Source of the DNA: Actinomycetes bacterium
GTDB lineage: Bacteria > Actinomycetota > Actinomycetes > Streptosporangiales > Streptosporangiaceae
Assembly: GCA_023425615.1 (NCBI GenBank)
Contig: JAFACJ010000500.1
Span: 1 to 10,385 of the forward strand
Length of the DNA: 10,385 nucleotides
Reading direction: 5' to 3'
A program made the translations under genes and the position numbers. The notes below the pieces were generated by a model, which saw nothing but the letters and a program-made list of their open reading frames with translations, searched no databases and was not told where the DNA came from. Within the stretch, counting starts at the first letter, position 1; each line of letters starts with the position of its first letter. Below, piece by piece: positions 1 to 6,274 of this stretch.

Positions 1-1
1 G

Positions 2-859
2 TTCATGGAAGCCGTCTACAAGCTCTGGGAGGGGAGCTGGCGTGACGATGCCGTCGTCCAGGACGAGGTCTTCGTCGACCCGTCACGCGTAAGGCCGGTC
101 GAACACCGGGGGAAGTACTACCGGATCCGCGACATCGCCGTCTCGGAGCCCTCGGTCCAGCGCACCCCCGTCCTCTTCCAGGCGGGAACGTCCCCGGCGG
201 GCATCGACTTCGCCTCCCGCCACGCCGAAGGCGTGTTCATCTCCACCTACGAGCCGAGGGGCGCCCGCACCCTGGTGGACAGATTCCGCGCGGCTGCGGC
301 GGCGCACGGCCGCACCCTGAAGATCTTCACGATCGCTACCGTGGTGGTCGCCGAGACCGATGAGGAGGCCCGCGCCAAGTACGGCGACTACGCCGCCCAC
401 GCGAGCTGGGAGGGCGGCCTGGCCCGCTGGAGCGGCATGATGCACCTGGACCTGGGGGCCCTGGATCCCGACAAGCCGCTGGAGTACGTCGACACCGAGG
501 GCATCCGCGGCCTGGTGGAGGTCTTCACCACCCTCGACCCCACCCGCGCCTGGACACCGCGCGCGATCGGCGAGTTCGTCGGCGTCGGCGGCGGAGGCCC
601 CGTCATGGTCGGCTCTCCCGCGACCGTCGCCGACGAGCTGGAACGCTGGATGGACGAGGCGGACGTGGACGGCTTCAACATCGCCGATCCCGTACCGCCC
701 GCCGGTCACCGCGATTTCGTGAACCTCGTCGTCCCGGAACTGCGCCGCCGAGGCCGGGTCTGGCCCTCCTATGAGGGGAAGACCTTCCGTGAACGCTTCA
801 CCGGCCGCCCCCGGATCGGCGCGGACCACCCCGCCTACGCATACCGGTGGACACCGTGA
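2..859 (+). CDS. LLM-class flavin-dependent monooxygenase (NtaA/SnaA/DszA-like), 5'-truncated by window edge
   Basis: This is the C-terminal part, about 285 residues, of a bacterial-luciferase-like flavin monooxygenase. Members of the NtaA/SnaA/DszA branch are usually about 440 residues and use reduced FMN supplied by a partner reductase to oxidise small organic substrates. Visible family marks are the stretch F-MEAVYKLWEGSW at the visible N-terminus, the VLFQAGTSPAG segment, and near the C-terminus GSPATVADELERWMDEADVDGFNI, split here as GSPATVADELERW then MDEADVDGFNI. The frame is open to the left edge. The Met at base 5 sits inside a conserved helix, so it is internal and the true start lies upstream. 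The gene is convergent with the NTPase gene, with only 12 bases between their stops and no clear terminator. Substrate cannot be inferred. The family call is confident; the exact subgroup is less so. Confidence 0.88.
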   Translation, partial: FMEAVYKLWEGSWRDDAVVQDEVFVDPSRVRPVEHRGKYYRIRDIAVSEPSVQRTPVLFQAGTSPAGIDFASRHAEGVFISTYEPRGARTLVDRFRAAAAAHGRTLKIFTIATVVVAETDEEARAKYGDYAAHASWEGGLARWSGMMHLDLGALDPDKPLEYVDTEGIRGLVEVFTTLDPTRAWTPRAIGEFVGVGGGGPVMVGSPATVADELERWMDEADVDGFNIADPVPPAGHRDFVNLVVPELRRRGRVWPSYEGKTFRERFTGRPRIGADHPAYAYRWTP

Positions 860-871
860 ACGTCCCGGCCT

Positions 872-3073
872 TCACCTGTCGTCCGACGCCGAAGAGCGGT
901 TCTCGAAGAACCTCCGGCACCGTATCCAGAGGATCAGCGCCAGCCTTTGCCACTCGGGCTGGAGCAGACGGACGAGTACCGCCTCCCTGACGCCGCGCCA
1001 CCGGGGTCTGCCCCTCGACCACATCATGACGAAGCCCAGCAGCCGCTGCCCGCCTTCCGGGGTGCCCTCGGCCGCGTCGACGAGTGACGAGACGATTCCG
1101 GCGCACAGCAGGGGACGGGCGACGGCCGCCTCCAGCCAGAGGTGGAGCACGTCCTCGAACCCGGGAAGCTCGTGGCCGGGCCGCAGAGCGGCGTTGAACG
1201 CCACGGACCACGCGGGGGTGAAGACCGCGGGGTCGACGGGGGAGCGGTCGGCCAGGAGCACCGGCAGGCCCGAGCGGTCGCGTTCTCCCGCCAGCGCCAG
1301 GAAGATCTCGGCGCCCAGCGACGCACGGAACGCGGAGTCCCTCGGGGGATGGCCGCCTGCGCCCTTCGTCCAGGCCAGGGCCACGCCGAGCACGGCCCCG
1401 CGGTGCTCGGAGGCCAGGGACAGCAGCGTCTCCAGCAGGAGAGGACGGAACCGGCGGTCGCCCTGCGCGGCGAGGAGGTCCATGACGTCCATGACGTCGC
1501 GCAGCCCGGCGGGACCGGCCTGGGGCAGCAGCGCGCGCAGCAGCCGCAGCCCCACCTCCAGCCTGCGGATCCCGGCGGGGTCCGACATGCGGGCGGCGGT
1601 GCGGCACCACTGGAGCGACGTCCAGAAGACCATCGCGGGATTGCCGTCCGCGAGGAAGAGGGCGACCTCGAAGACCTTCTCCCTGACCTCCTCGTCCCCG
1701 TAGGTCGCCAGGTGCTTGAGGCGGGTCAGCGCGATCGACGGATGGGTCTGCCCCAGGACCTCGCACACCTGGGCGATCGTCAGCTTCAGGGTCCGCGGCG
1801 CGTTGCGCTCCCGCGACCACGTGTAGAGCCGCGTGCGCACCCGTCCGCCGACGCGCGGGTGGAGGCAGGTGCGGGCGAGCACGATGTAGGCGAGGTCGGC
1901 GGTCCGCTGCCTGCCGCTCGCCCAGGACTCCGCCATCTGGACGATCTTCTCCGGCATGCCGTACTCGGCGGCGAGGTCGGCGAACACCTCGGCGATCCGG
2001 TACCGGAGCCAGGGCCCCAGGGCGACCACGGGATCGGTGGGCAGCTCGGCCAGCCAGGACAGCAGGTCGAGCCGGGCCAGCGGGTACTGGGCGCAGACAT
2101 GCCGCAGGACCGAGTCGGCGTAGCCGTGCCTGCGGAACACGAGCCGCTCGTCCTCGCGTTCGGCGCCCAGCAGCCCGCTCAGCTCACCGGACGGATGCCA
2201 GGCGAGGCCGCCGCCCGTCGGGGAGACCTCCAGCCGCCTGGCCAGGGTGAGCGCCGCCCCGTACACGCCGGCCTCGTCGGCGGGGGCGATCGCCGCGGCG
2301 GAGATCAGCAGGATCCGCTCCAGCAGTTCGTGGCGGCCGAACCAGGCGCGCAGCTCCGCGTCCCAGCCTAGGTAGGCCTGCTCCACCTGGTACTCGTCGC
2401 CGCCCTCCCGGGTGATCTCCCGGACCAGGTCGGCGAGGCGGCGCCCGTCGCCGGGGGAGGCGCCCTTCAGCAGTTCGAACCCCCGCGGCCAGTCCGCCCA
2501 GCGGGTGGCGCCGAACCCGCGGCGGTGCAGCCGCCGGCGGTAGACGGCCTCGGCCGAAGGCGGCTCGACCGCGACCACGGGGAGGAGTTCGGTGAACCGC
2601 CGCTGCTCGGCCGCGGTGCCCATGACCACCAGGTACCCGCCCGCCGTGTGGACCGCCTCCAGGCAGGACCGCAGCCGTGACTCGTCCTCCTCGTCACCGG
2701 CGCGCACCAGGTAGCCGCGCACGCCGGAGATCCCCACCTCCTCCACGTCGTCCTCGCCGGTGGCGAACAGCCGGATGGGCAGGCCGGGGTGCAGCTCCCG
2801 CAGGGCGGCGATGGCCGTGGTCCGCACCCCCGAGCCCGCCGGCCCGGCGAGGGCGAGGACGCGGAAGCGCCGGAGGGTCTCGACGATCCGTGCGTGGTTG
2901 AAGACCGGGACGTACTCCTCGACCCGCTCGTCGACCTCCTCCGCGGACAGGACCATGGAGGAGCGGCGCCGCACGAAGTTGAGCTGGTTGACGATGAGAT
3001 CGCGGTCGACGGTGTTGCCGAAGACGTTCTGCGCGCCGTCCCCGTTGATCGTGACGTCCTCGACCGCCGTCAC
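872..3073 (-). CDS. STAND-like P-loop NTPase with N-terminal shared signalling motif and C-terminal helical repeats
   Basis: The product is 733 aa. Residues 7-26 form a short Gly/Asn-rich motif (VTINGDGAQNVFGN then TVDRDL) that also ends the upstream cyclase-like protein. Residues about 60-240 look like a P-loop NTPase core. The Walker A-like loop is GPAGSGVRTT at 77-86, with Arg or Val where Lys is expected. Probable beta strands follow, GYLVRAG near 120 and GGYLVVMG near 145-152, with no clear Walker B acidic pair. Residues about 240-340 resemble the winged-helix-like part of STAND ATPases, including RRHGYADSVLRHV. The rest, to about 720, is a Leu/Ala/Arg/Trp-rich helical array like a HEAT/TPR sensor domain. 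The start is GTG, overlapping the upstream stop as GTGA, so translation is probably coupled. I infer a cytoplasmic sensor or scaffold that works with the cyclase-like protein. The domain architecture is moderately sure, the ligand is unknown, and ATP hydrolysis is doubtful. Confidence 0.75.
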   Translation of the reverse strand: MTAVEDVTINGDGAQNVFGNTVDRDLIVNQLNFVRRRSSMVLSAEEVDERVEEYVPVFNHARIVETLRRFRVLALAGPAGSGVRTTAIAALRELHPGLPIRLFATGEDDVEEVGISGVRGYLVRAGDEEDESRLRSCLEAVHTAGGYLVVMGTAAEQRRFTELLPVVAVEPPSAEAVYRRRLHRRGFGATRWADWPRGFELLKGASPGDGRRLADLVREITREGGDEYQVEQAYLGWDAELRAWFGRHELLERILLISAAAIAPADEAGVYGAALTLARRLEVSPTGGGLAWHPSGELSGLLGAEREDERLVFRRHGYADSVLRHVCAQYPLARLDLLSWLAELPTDPVVALGPWLRYRIAEVFADLAAEYGMPEKIVQMAESWASGRQRTADLAYIVLARTCLHPRVGGRVRTRLYTWSRERNAPRTLKLTIAQVCEVLGQTHPSIALTRLKHLATYGDEEVREKVFEVALFLADGNPAMVFWTSLQWCRTAARMSDPAGIRRLEVGLRLLRALLPQAGPAGLRDVMDVMDLLAAQGDRRFRPLLLETLLSLASEHRGAVLGVALAWTKGAGGHPPRDSAFRASLGAEIFLALAGERDRSGLPVLLADRSPVDPAVFTPAWSVAFNAALRPGHELPGFEDVLHLWLEAAVARPLLCAGIVSSLVDAAEGTPEGGQRLLGFVMMWSRGRPRWRGVREAVLVRLLQPEWQRLALILWIRCRRFFENRSSASDDR
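3015..3055 (-). repeat. Copy A of 41-bp direct repeat: N-terminal signalling motif of the NTPase
   Basis: This copy encodes residues 7 onward of the NTPase (VTINGDGAQNVFGN...). It matches copy B at 3107-3147 at 33 of 41 bases by eye, in the same orientation with a 92-base offset. Each copy is read in the frame of its own gene. Confidence 0.75.
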
Positions 3074-3831
3074 GGATCACCCATCCGCAGGTCGCCGCCG
3101 ACCTGGTTCCCGAAGACGTTCCGCGACCGGTTCCCGGTGATCGTCACACCGCTGACCACCGGCCCTCCGGACGGGACGGGCGCGGCGGGGGCGGCGGGAG
3201 CGGCGGTACCGCCGGAGGGCTCCTCGTCGGGCTCCCGGATCTCGGACGGAACCGGAACGTAGAGGTAGGCGGGCCGGTCGAACCGCTTCACCCTGGCCCG
3301 TACCTTCGTGCACCGGCCGGGGTGGAGGCCCGTCCGTCCCCCCTCCACGTAGGTGCCGAAGACCTCCTCCGACAGCAGGAAGGCGGTGAGGGTGACGTCG
3401 GGGTCGCTGCGCCGCAGCGCGTCCCGCAGCGGATCGGCGTCGAGGAGCCGGTTGACGTCGATGATCGCGGTGGAGACACCCGGCGCGTCATGGCGCTCGT
3501 CGTCGAGCAGGCCGACGTGCAGCGCCGCCCGCAGCCGCAGCCGTATCCCGCGGGTCCGCAGCCAGGGCGCGGTCTCGGCGAGCGCCTCCTGGAGCCACAG
3601 GGGGAACGGGTCGATGAGCGCGGGTATCGCCTCGTGGGGCAGGGTCGCGAGGATCCCGTCGCCCATGCTCTCCAGGAACCTGACCGCCTTCCACACCTCG
3701 CCGAGGCCGCTGGCCTCGCAGGCGGCGGTGACCGCGGCGCGGATCTCCCGGTGGAGCCCCGGCAGATCGCTGTCGCGGTGTGCGCTGAACCGCTCGGCGT
3801 CGACGACGAGCAGCCCGCGGAACTCTTCCAT
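3070..3831 (-). CDS. Class III nucleotide cyclase-like protein with C-terminal signalling motif
   Basis: The product is 253 aa. Residues 4-195 resemble the degenerate class III adenylate/guanylate cyclase fold seen in many actinomycete proteins. LLVVDAERFSA carries the first metal Asp (D11), SMGDGILATLP carries the second (D58), LRLRAALHVG is at 98-107, and NRLLDADPLR at 127-136 holds a candidate transition-state Arg (R128). The Asn normally four residues before that Arg appears to be Ile, so catalysis is uncertain. A Pro/Ala/Gly-rich linker (about 205-224) leads to the last 25 residues, VTITGNRSRNVFGNQV then GGDLRMGDP. These match the N-terminus of the next gene's product. The start is ATG with GGGAG about 8 bases upstream. 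The stop overlaps the NTPase start by 4 bases. Domain plus flexible linker plus terminal motif looks like an effector recruited by its neighbour. It could instead be a non-catalytic nucleotide-binding partner. Confidence 0.75.
   Translation of the reverse strand: MEEFRGLLVVDAERFSAHRDSDLPGLHREIRAAVTAACEASGLGEVWKAVRFLESMGDGILATLPHEAIPALIDPFPLWLQEALAETAPWLRTRGIRLRLRAALHVGLLDDERHDAPGVSTAIIDVNRLLDADPLRDALRRSDPDVTLTAFLLSEEVFGTYVEGGRTGLHPGRCTKVRARVKRFDRPAYLYVPVPSEIREPDEEPSGGTAAPAAPAAPVPSGGPVVSGVTITGNRSRNVFGNQVGGDLRMGDP
3107..3147 (-). repeat. Copy B of 41-bp direct repeat: C-terminal signalling motif of the cyclase-like protein
   Basis: This copy encodes residues 229-242 or so of the cyclase-like protein (VTITGNRSRNVFGN). 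It pairs with copy A at 3015-3055. The bases are identical apart from eight positions, including the block ccgaagacgtt, and the motif frames align at the first base of the repeat. Confidence 0.75.
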
Positions 3832-3891
3832 GGTGGTGTCTCCCGAGGTTCAGGGGGTGGCACCACTCTGCTGGGGCGGCGCGGGCGCGGG

Positions 3892-3908
3892 TGTCGGAAA
3901 ATCAGACA
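3892..3908. promoter_or_regulatory. Candidate regulator-binding palindrome upstream of the cyclase/NTPase pair
   Basis: TGTCGGA-AAA-TCAGACA is an imperfect inverted repeat (6 of 7 arm positions pair) in the most AT-rich patch between the Crp-like gene and the cyclase-like gene. It covers the Crp gene's stop codon and lies about 60 bases before the cyclase start. Its size and TGT...ACA ends are like Crp/Fnr sites (TGTGA-N6-TCACA), but it is not that consensus. An internal promoter here is possible but unproven. Confidence 0.3.
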
Positions 3909-4543
3909 TTGCGCTGGCCCGAAGCGGCCAGGGCGAGCAGTTCGGGAAGGTCGGTGATGACGACCCTGCGCCGTTCGGTGAGCACGAGGCCACGCTCCCG
4001 GAGCCGGGCCAGCACGGCTGCCACCATGCCGCGGGTCAGCCCCACCGCCTGCCCGATCTCCGTCTGGTCGAGGCACACCTCCCACAGGCCGTCGGCGTTC
4101 GGGGCGGCCAGCCGCGGCAGCGCCCTGACCACCCGCGGCCCCGCGGGCAGCGCCGCCAGTTCGGCCCGCCACGCCTCGCCTTCGAGCACCCGCCGCATCA
4201 TGTGCCGCAGCAGCTCACCCTCAAGACCGCAGGACCGCATGAGCCGGCGGAACCGCTCGGCGCCCAGCACCCGTGCGGTGCAGGGCTCCAGCGCGACGAC
4301 GGTCGCCGATCTGCCGTGCCGGCCGACCACGCCCATGGCGCCGAGCAGCTCGCCGGGACCGCGCACGGCGAGGAGCAGCACCGTCCCGTCCGGCGCGTCG
4401 GCCAGCACCTTCACCCGGCCGGAGACCAGGGCCGCGACGTGCGTCGGCGGATCGCCCTGGCGCAGCAGGCTCTCTCCGGTGGCGAACCGCTGCTCGGCGC
4501 CGGCCGAGACGAGGCGCTTCCACGTGTCGGTGGAGAAGTCCAT
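3902..4543 (-). CDS. Crp/Fnr-family transcriptional regulator
   Basis: The product is 213 aa, a normal Crp/Fnr length. Residues about 8-95 form the cyclic-nucleotide-binding beta roll (GESLLRQGDPP, VSGRVKVL, GPGELLGAMGVVGRHGRSATV). Residues about 108-130 are the dimerisation helix. Residues about 157-195 are the winged helix, with DQTEIGQAVGLTRGMVAAVL as recognition region. In the phosphate-binding cassette the usual G-E/Arg-Ser pair reads GAM...GRSAT. Arg78 and Ser79 are kept, while the Glu at E. coli Crp position 72 is Ala69 in the alignment that keeps the usual 10-residue spacing. No FNR-type Cys cluster is present. The start at 4543 begins the conserved domain. AGGAGG is only 1 base before it, but GGGAG sits 9 bases before, so ribosome binding probably uses the latter. 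The gene lies between the TetR and cyclase-like genes on the same strand. A link to a cyclic nucleotide made next door is tempting, but the Ala69 change weakens it. Confidence 0.88.
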   Translation of the reverse strand: MDFSTDTWKRLVSAGAEQRFATGESLLRQGDPPTHVAALVSGRVKVLADAPDGTVLLLAVRGPGELLGAMGVVGRHGRSATVVALEPCTARVLGAERFRRLMRSCGLEGELLRHMMRRVLEGEAWRAELAALPAGPRVVRALPRLAAPNADGLWEVCLDQTEIGQAVGLTRGMVAAVLARLRERGLVLTERRRVVITDLPELLALAASGQRNV

Positions 4544-4617
4544 GCCTCCTGTCTCCCATGGATCGGTTACGCCCTCCGGGAGGTCGCCGGATTCGCGACG
4601 GGATCGACTCCGCGCCG

Positions 4618-5235
4618 TCACCGGCTGATGTGGCGGATGATGAGCGCGGCGAGTTCGTCGACCATGCGGTCGCGGGGGATGGGCGGGCGGTCGAGGACGT
4701 AGCGGATGGTCAGGTGGCCGACGGTCTCGGTGATGAGCCACAGGGCGGTGTCGACGTCGAGGTCGGGGCGGAACCGGTCGCGGTTGAGCAGCAGGTAGAT
4801 GCGGACCATGTCGGCCAGGCGCTGCCGTAGCGCGTCGAGCTTGTCGAAGGGGCCGAGGCGGGGCACCTGCTCGACGATGACGCGCAGGAGCTCGGCGTCC
4901 TCCTCCAGGAGCCGGATCTGCGCCTCCAGGAGGGCGCGGCCCCCGGCCTGCCACGGTTCGGACACGACGGCTTCGATCTCCGCGCCGAGGCGTGCGGCGA
5001 GGCGGTCGGCGAAGCGGTCGAGCACCGCCACCACGATCGCGTCCTTGTTGGGGAAGTACTGGTAGAGCGAGCCGTTGCTGATCCCGGCCTCGGCGGCGAC
5101 GCGGTTGGTGGACGCGCCGTCGTAGCCGCGTTCGGCGAGAACGCGAGTGGCGGCGTCGAGGATCCGCTCCACGGTGCGGCGCGAGCGCTCCTGCTGCGGG
5201 ATCTTCCGGGGGGAACTGCCAGGTGAGGGGGGCAT
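4618..5235 (-). CDS. TetR/AcrR-family transcriptional repressor
   Basis: The product is 205 aa, the usual family size. The N-terminal DNA-binding domain is clear at residues about 18-65: RILDAATRVLAERGYDGAST, then VAAEAGISNGSLYQYFPNKD, which is the canonical second and third helices of the HTH. The rest is an all-helical ligand-binding and dimerisation domain with no recognisable ligand signature. The gene diverges from the MpaB-type oxygenase gene over a 96-base gap that holds inverted repeats, so the simplest role is repression of that gene and of itself. The ATG at 5235 has only a weak ribosome site (GGAAACC about 8 bases upstream), and no better in-frame start was seen. The Crp-like gene follows 74 bases downstream on the same strand and may be cotranscribed. 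Confidence 0.93.
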   Translation of the reverse strand: MPPSPGSSPRKIPQQERSRRTVERILDAATRVLAERGYDGASTNRVAAEAGISNGSLYQYFPNKDAIVVAVLDRFADRLAARLGAEIEAVVSEPWQAGGRALLEAQIRLLEEDAELLRVIVEQVPRLGPFDKLDALRQRLADMVRIYLLLNRDRFRPDLDVDTALWLITETVGHLTIRYVLDRPPIPRDRMVDELAALIIRHISR

Positions 5236-5251
5236 GGCGCACCGGTTTCCG

Positions 5252-5284
5252 AACGCGACTTGTAAGCGACTACTTATTCGCGTT
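5252..5284. promoter_or_regulatory. Probable TetR operator in the TetR/MpaB divergent gap
   Basis: Two overlapping symmetries stand out here. A perfect 7-bp inverted repeat, AACGCGA (5252-5258) and TCGCGTT (5278-5284), surrounds an imperfect one, TGTAAG-CGACTA-CTTATT (5261-5278), whose core TAAG/CTTA is exact. There is also an 11-base-period direct repeat of GCGACT (5255 and 5266). TetR proteins commonly bind such 15-20 bp palindromes in divergent gaps. The two axes differ by 1.5 bases, so the true half-sites are not settled. Confidence 0.6.
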
Positions 5285-5290
5285 TAGCTT
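5260..5290 (+). promoter_or_regulatory. Candidate promoter for the MpaB-type oxygenase gene
   Basis: A TTGTAA -35-like box (5260-5265) and a TAGCTT -10-like box (5285-5290) are separated by 19 bases. A TTTAGC alternative gives 17. The candidate lies inside the operator-like palindrome, as expected if TetR blocks polymerase. It is about 40 bases before the start codon. Weak consensus match. Confidence 0.3.
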
Positions 5291-5331
5291 AAGGGGACCG
5301 TTCCCACCCCGTCATCCGAGAGGGACGAACG

Positions 5332-6249
5332 ATGACTCTGATCGAGGAAAGCGGCGCCCCGGGGCAGGCACCACGAGGGACCGCCGGACGGGAGCCCGAG
5401 CCGTTCGGGCCCGGCTCCCTGATGTGGGACCAGATCGGCCTGTACACCTCGGCGCTCGCCGGGAACAGCGTGTTCATCCTCCAGTCGATGCACCCGGCCA
5501 TCGGCACCGTCGTCGACCAGCTGTCCAGCTTCCGCACCGACCCGGTCGGCAGGGCGCGGCGCAGCTTCGCCTCGGTGCAGACCTGGGTCTACGGCGGCCC
5601 GGAGGCGATCGAGGAGGGCAAGCGCCTGCGGGAGATGCACAAACCGCTCAGCGCGGTGGACGAGAACGGCGTGCGGCACCACGCGCTGTCCGCCGAGCCG
5701 TGGGCGTGGGTGCACCTGACCGGCTTCTACGCGGCGGTCACCGCCGACCGCTACTTCTCCCCCGAGCCGATGGGCAAGGAGAAGGAGCAGCAGGTCTTCG
5801 ATGAGTTCATGCAGCTGGGCCGGATCCTGCGCGTCCCCGAGCGCATGCTCCCGCCGACCATCCCCGACTACTGGAAGTACTTCGACGCGATGGTCGAGGA
5901 CACCCTCGTGCCCCACAAGGTGGCGCTGGAGGTCCTGGCCGCCATGGACAAGGTGCCGCCGAACGTCACGGGCAGGCTGCGCCCCGCCCTCGCCCCCGCC
6001 GCCCTGGCCGGCGGACGGATGGCGCGCTTCATCACCACCGGCACCCTCCCGCCCGCCGCCCGCGACAAGCTGGGCCTGACCTGGACGCCCGGGGACGAGC
6101 GCAGGCTGCGCGCCCTCGGCCAGGCCATCGCCCGCACCACCCGCCACCTCCCCGAACGCGTCCGCTACATGCCCATCGCCTACCGCGCCCGCGAGGCGGC
6201 ACGCGCCAAGCAGCGCCTGGACCGGACACTGGCGAACCGGCCCCTGTGA
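5332..6249 (+). CDS. DUF2236 / MpaB-family (rubber-oxygenase-like) protein
   Basis: The product is 305 aa. It matches the DUF2236 fold shared by fungal MpaB, bacterial latex-clearing protein and many actinomycete proteins, which are haem-dependent or putative oxygenases. Visible marks in order are QSMHPAIGTVVDQLSSF (51-67), DPVGRARRSF (70-79), REMHKPLS (100-107, His103), and ALSAEPWAWVHLTGF (118-132, His128), with further helices to the C-terminus. His and Arg residues in these blocks are candidate haem or metal contacts by analogy; the ligand itself cannot be read from the sequence. There is no signal peptide, so it is probably cytoplasmic. The start has GAGAGGGA (5318-5325) 6 bases upstream. 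It is divergent from the TetR gene and convergent with the membrane-protein gene, with 25 bases between stops. Substrate unknown. Confidence 0.85.
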   Translation: MTLIEESGAPGQAPRGTAGREPEPFGPGSLMWDQIGLYTSALAGNSVFILQSMHPAIGTVVDQLSSFRTDPVGRARRSFASVQTWVYGGPEAIEEGKRLREMHKPLSAVDENGVRHHALSAEPWAWVHLTGFYAAVTADRYFSPEPMGKEKEQQVFDEFMQLGRILRVPERMLPPTIPDYWKYFDAMVEDTLVPHKVALEVLAAMDKVPPNVTGRLRPALAPAALAGGRMARFITTGTLPPAARDKLGLTWTPGDERRLRALGQAIARTTRHLPERVRYMPIAYRAREAARAKQRLDRTLANRPL

Positions 6250-6274
6250 CGCGGCCGGAGCACACACAGCCACG

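Noticed and set aside
841..874. Possible terminator hairpin between the convergent monooxygenase and NTPase genes (CGGT-GGAC-ACCG)
   Set aside because: Four-base stem inside coding sequence with no T-tract. Not enough to call a terminator.
1478..1498. Tandem 9-bp repeat GTCCATGAC encoding Asp-Val-Met twice
   Set aside because: Only two units in a coding helix, probably ordinary slippage without functional meaning.
798..1820. Minus-strand 340-aa open frame within the NTPase gene
   Set aside because: Arg/Pro/Ala-rich out-of-frame reading that runs over two convergent genes.
1142..2371. Plus-strand 409-aa open frame opposite the NTPase
   Set aside because: Gly/Gln/Arg/Pro-biased composition with no domain, as expected for an antisense frame in GC-rich DNA. 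The minus-strand gene has conserved features throughout.
3201..3214. Perfect 14-bp palindrome CGGCGGTACCGCCG
   Set aside because: It lies in the Gly/Pro/Ala linker code of the cyclase-like gene, where GC-rich repeats make palindromes by chance.
4544..5242. Long N-terminal extension of the Crp-like frame, giving a 446-aa reading from 5242
   Set aside because: Upstream of 4543 the frame is Arg/Pro/His-rich low-complexity sequence antiphase to the clear TetR gene, with no domain. The Crp domain begins at the Met at 4543.
5284..6273. Minus-strand 329-aa open frame opposite the MpaB-type gene
   Set aside because: Its composition is antisense-like, while the plus-strand reading matches DUF2236 along its length.
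6250..6274. Terminator between the convergent MpaB-type and membrane-protein genes
   Set aside because: No convincing stem or T-run is visible in the 25-base gap.
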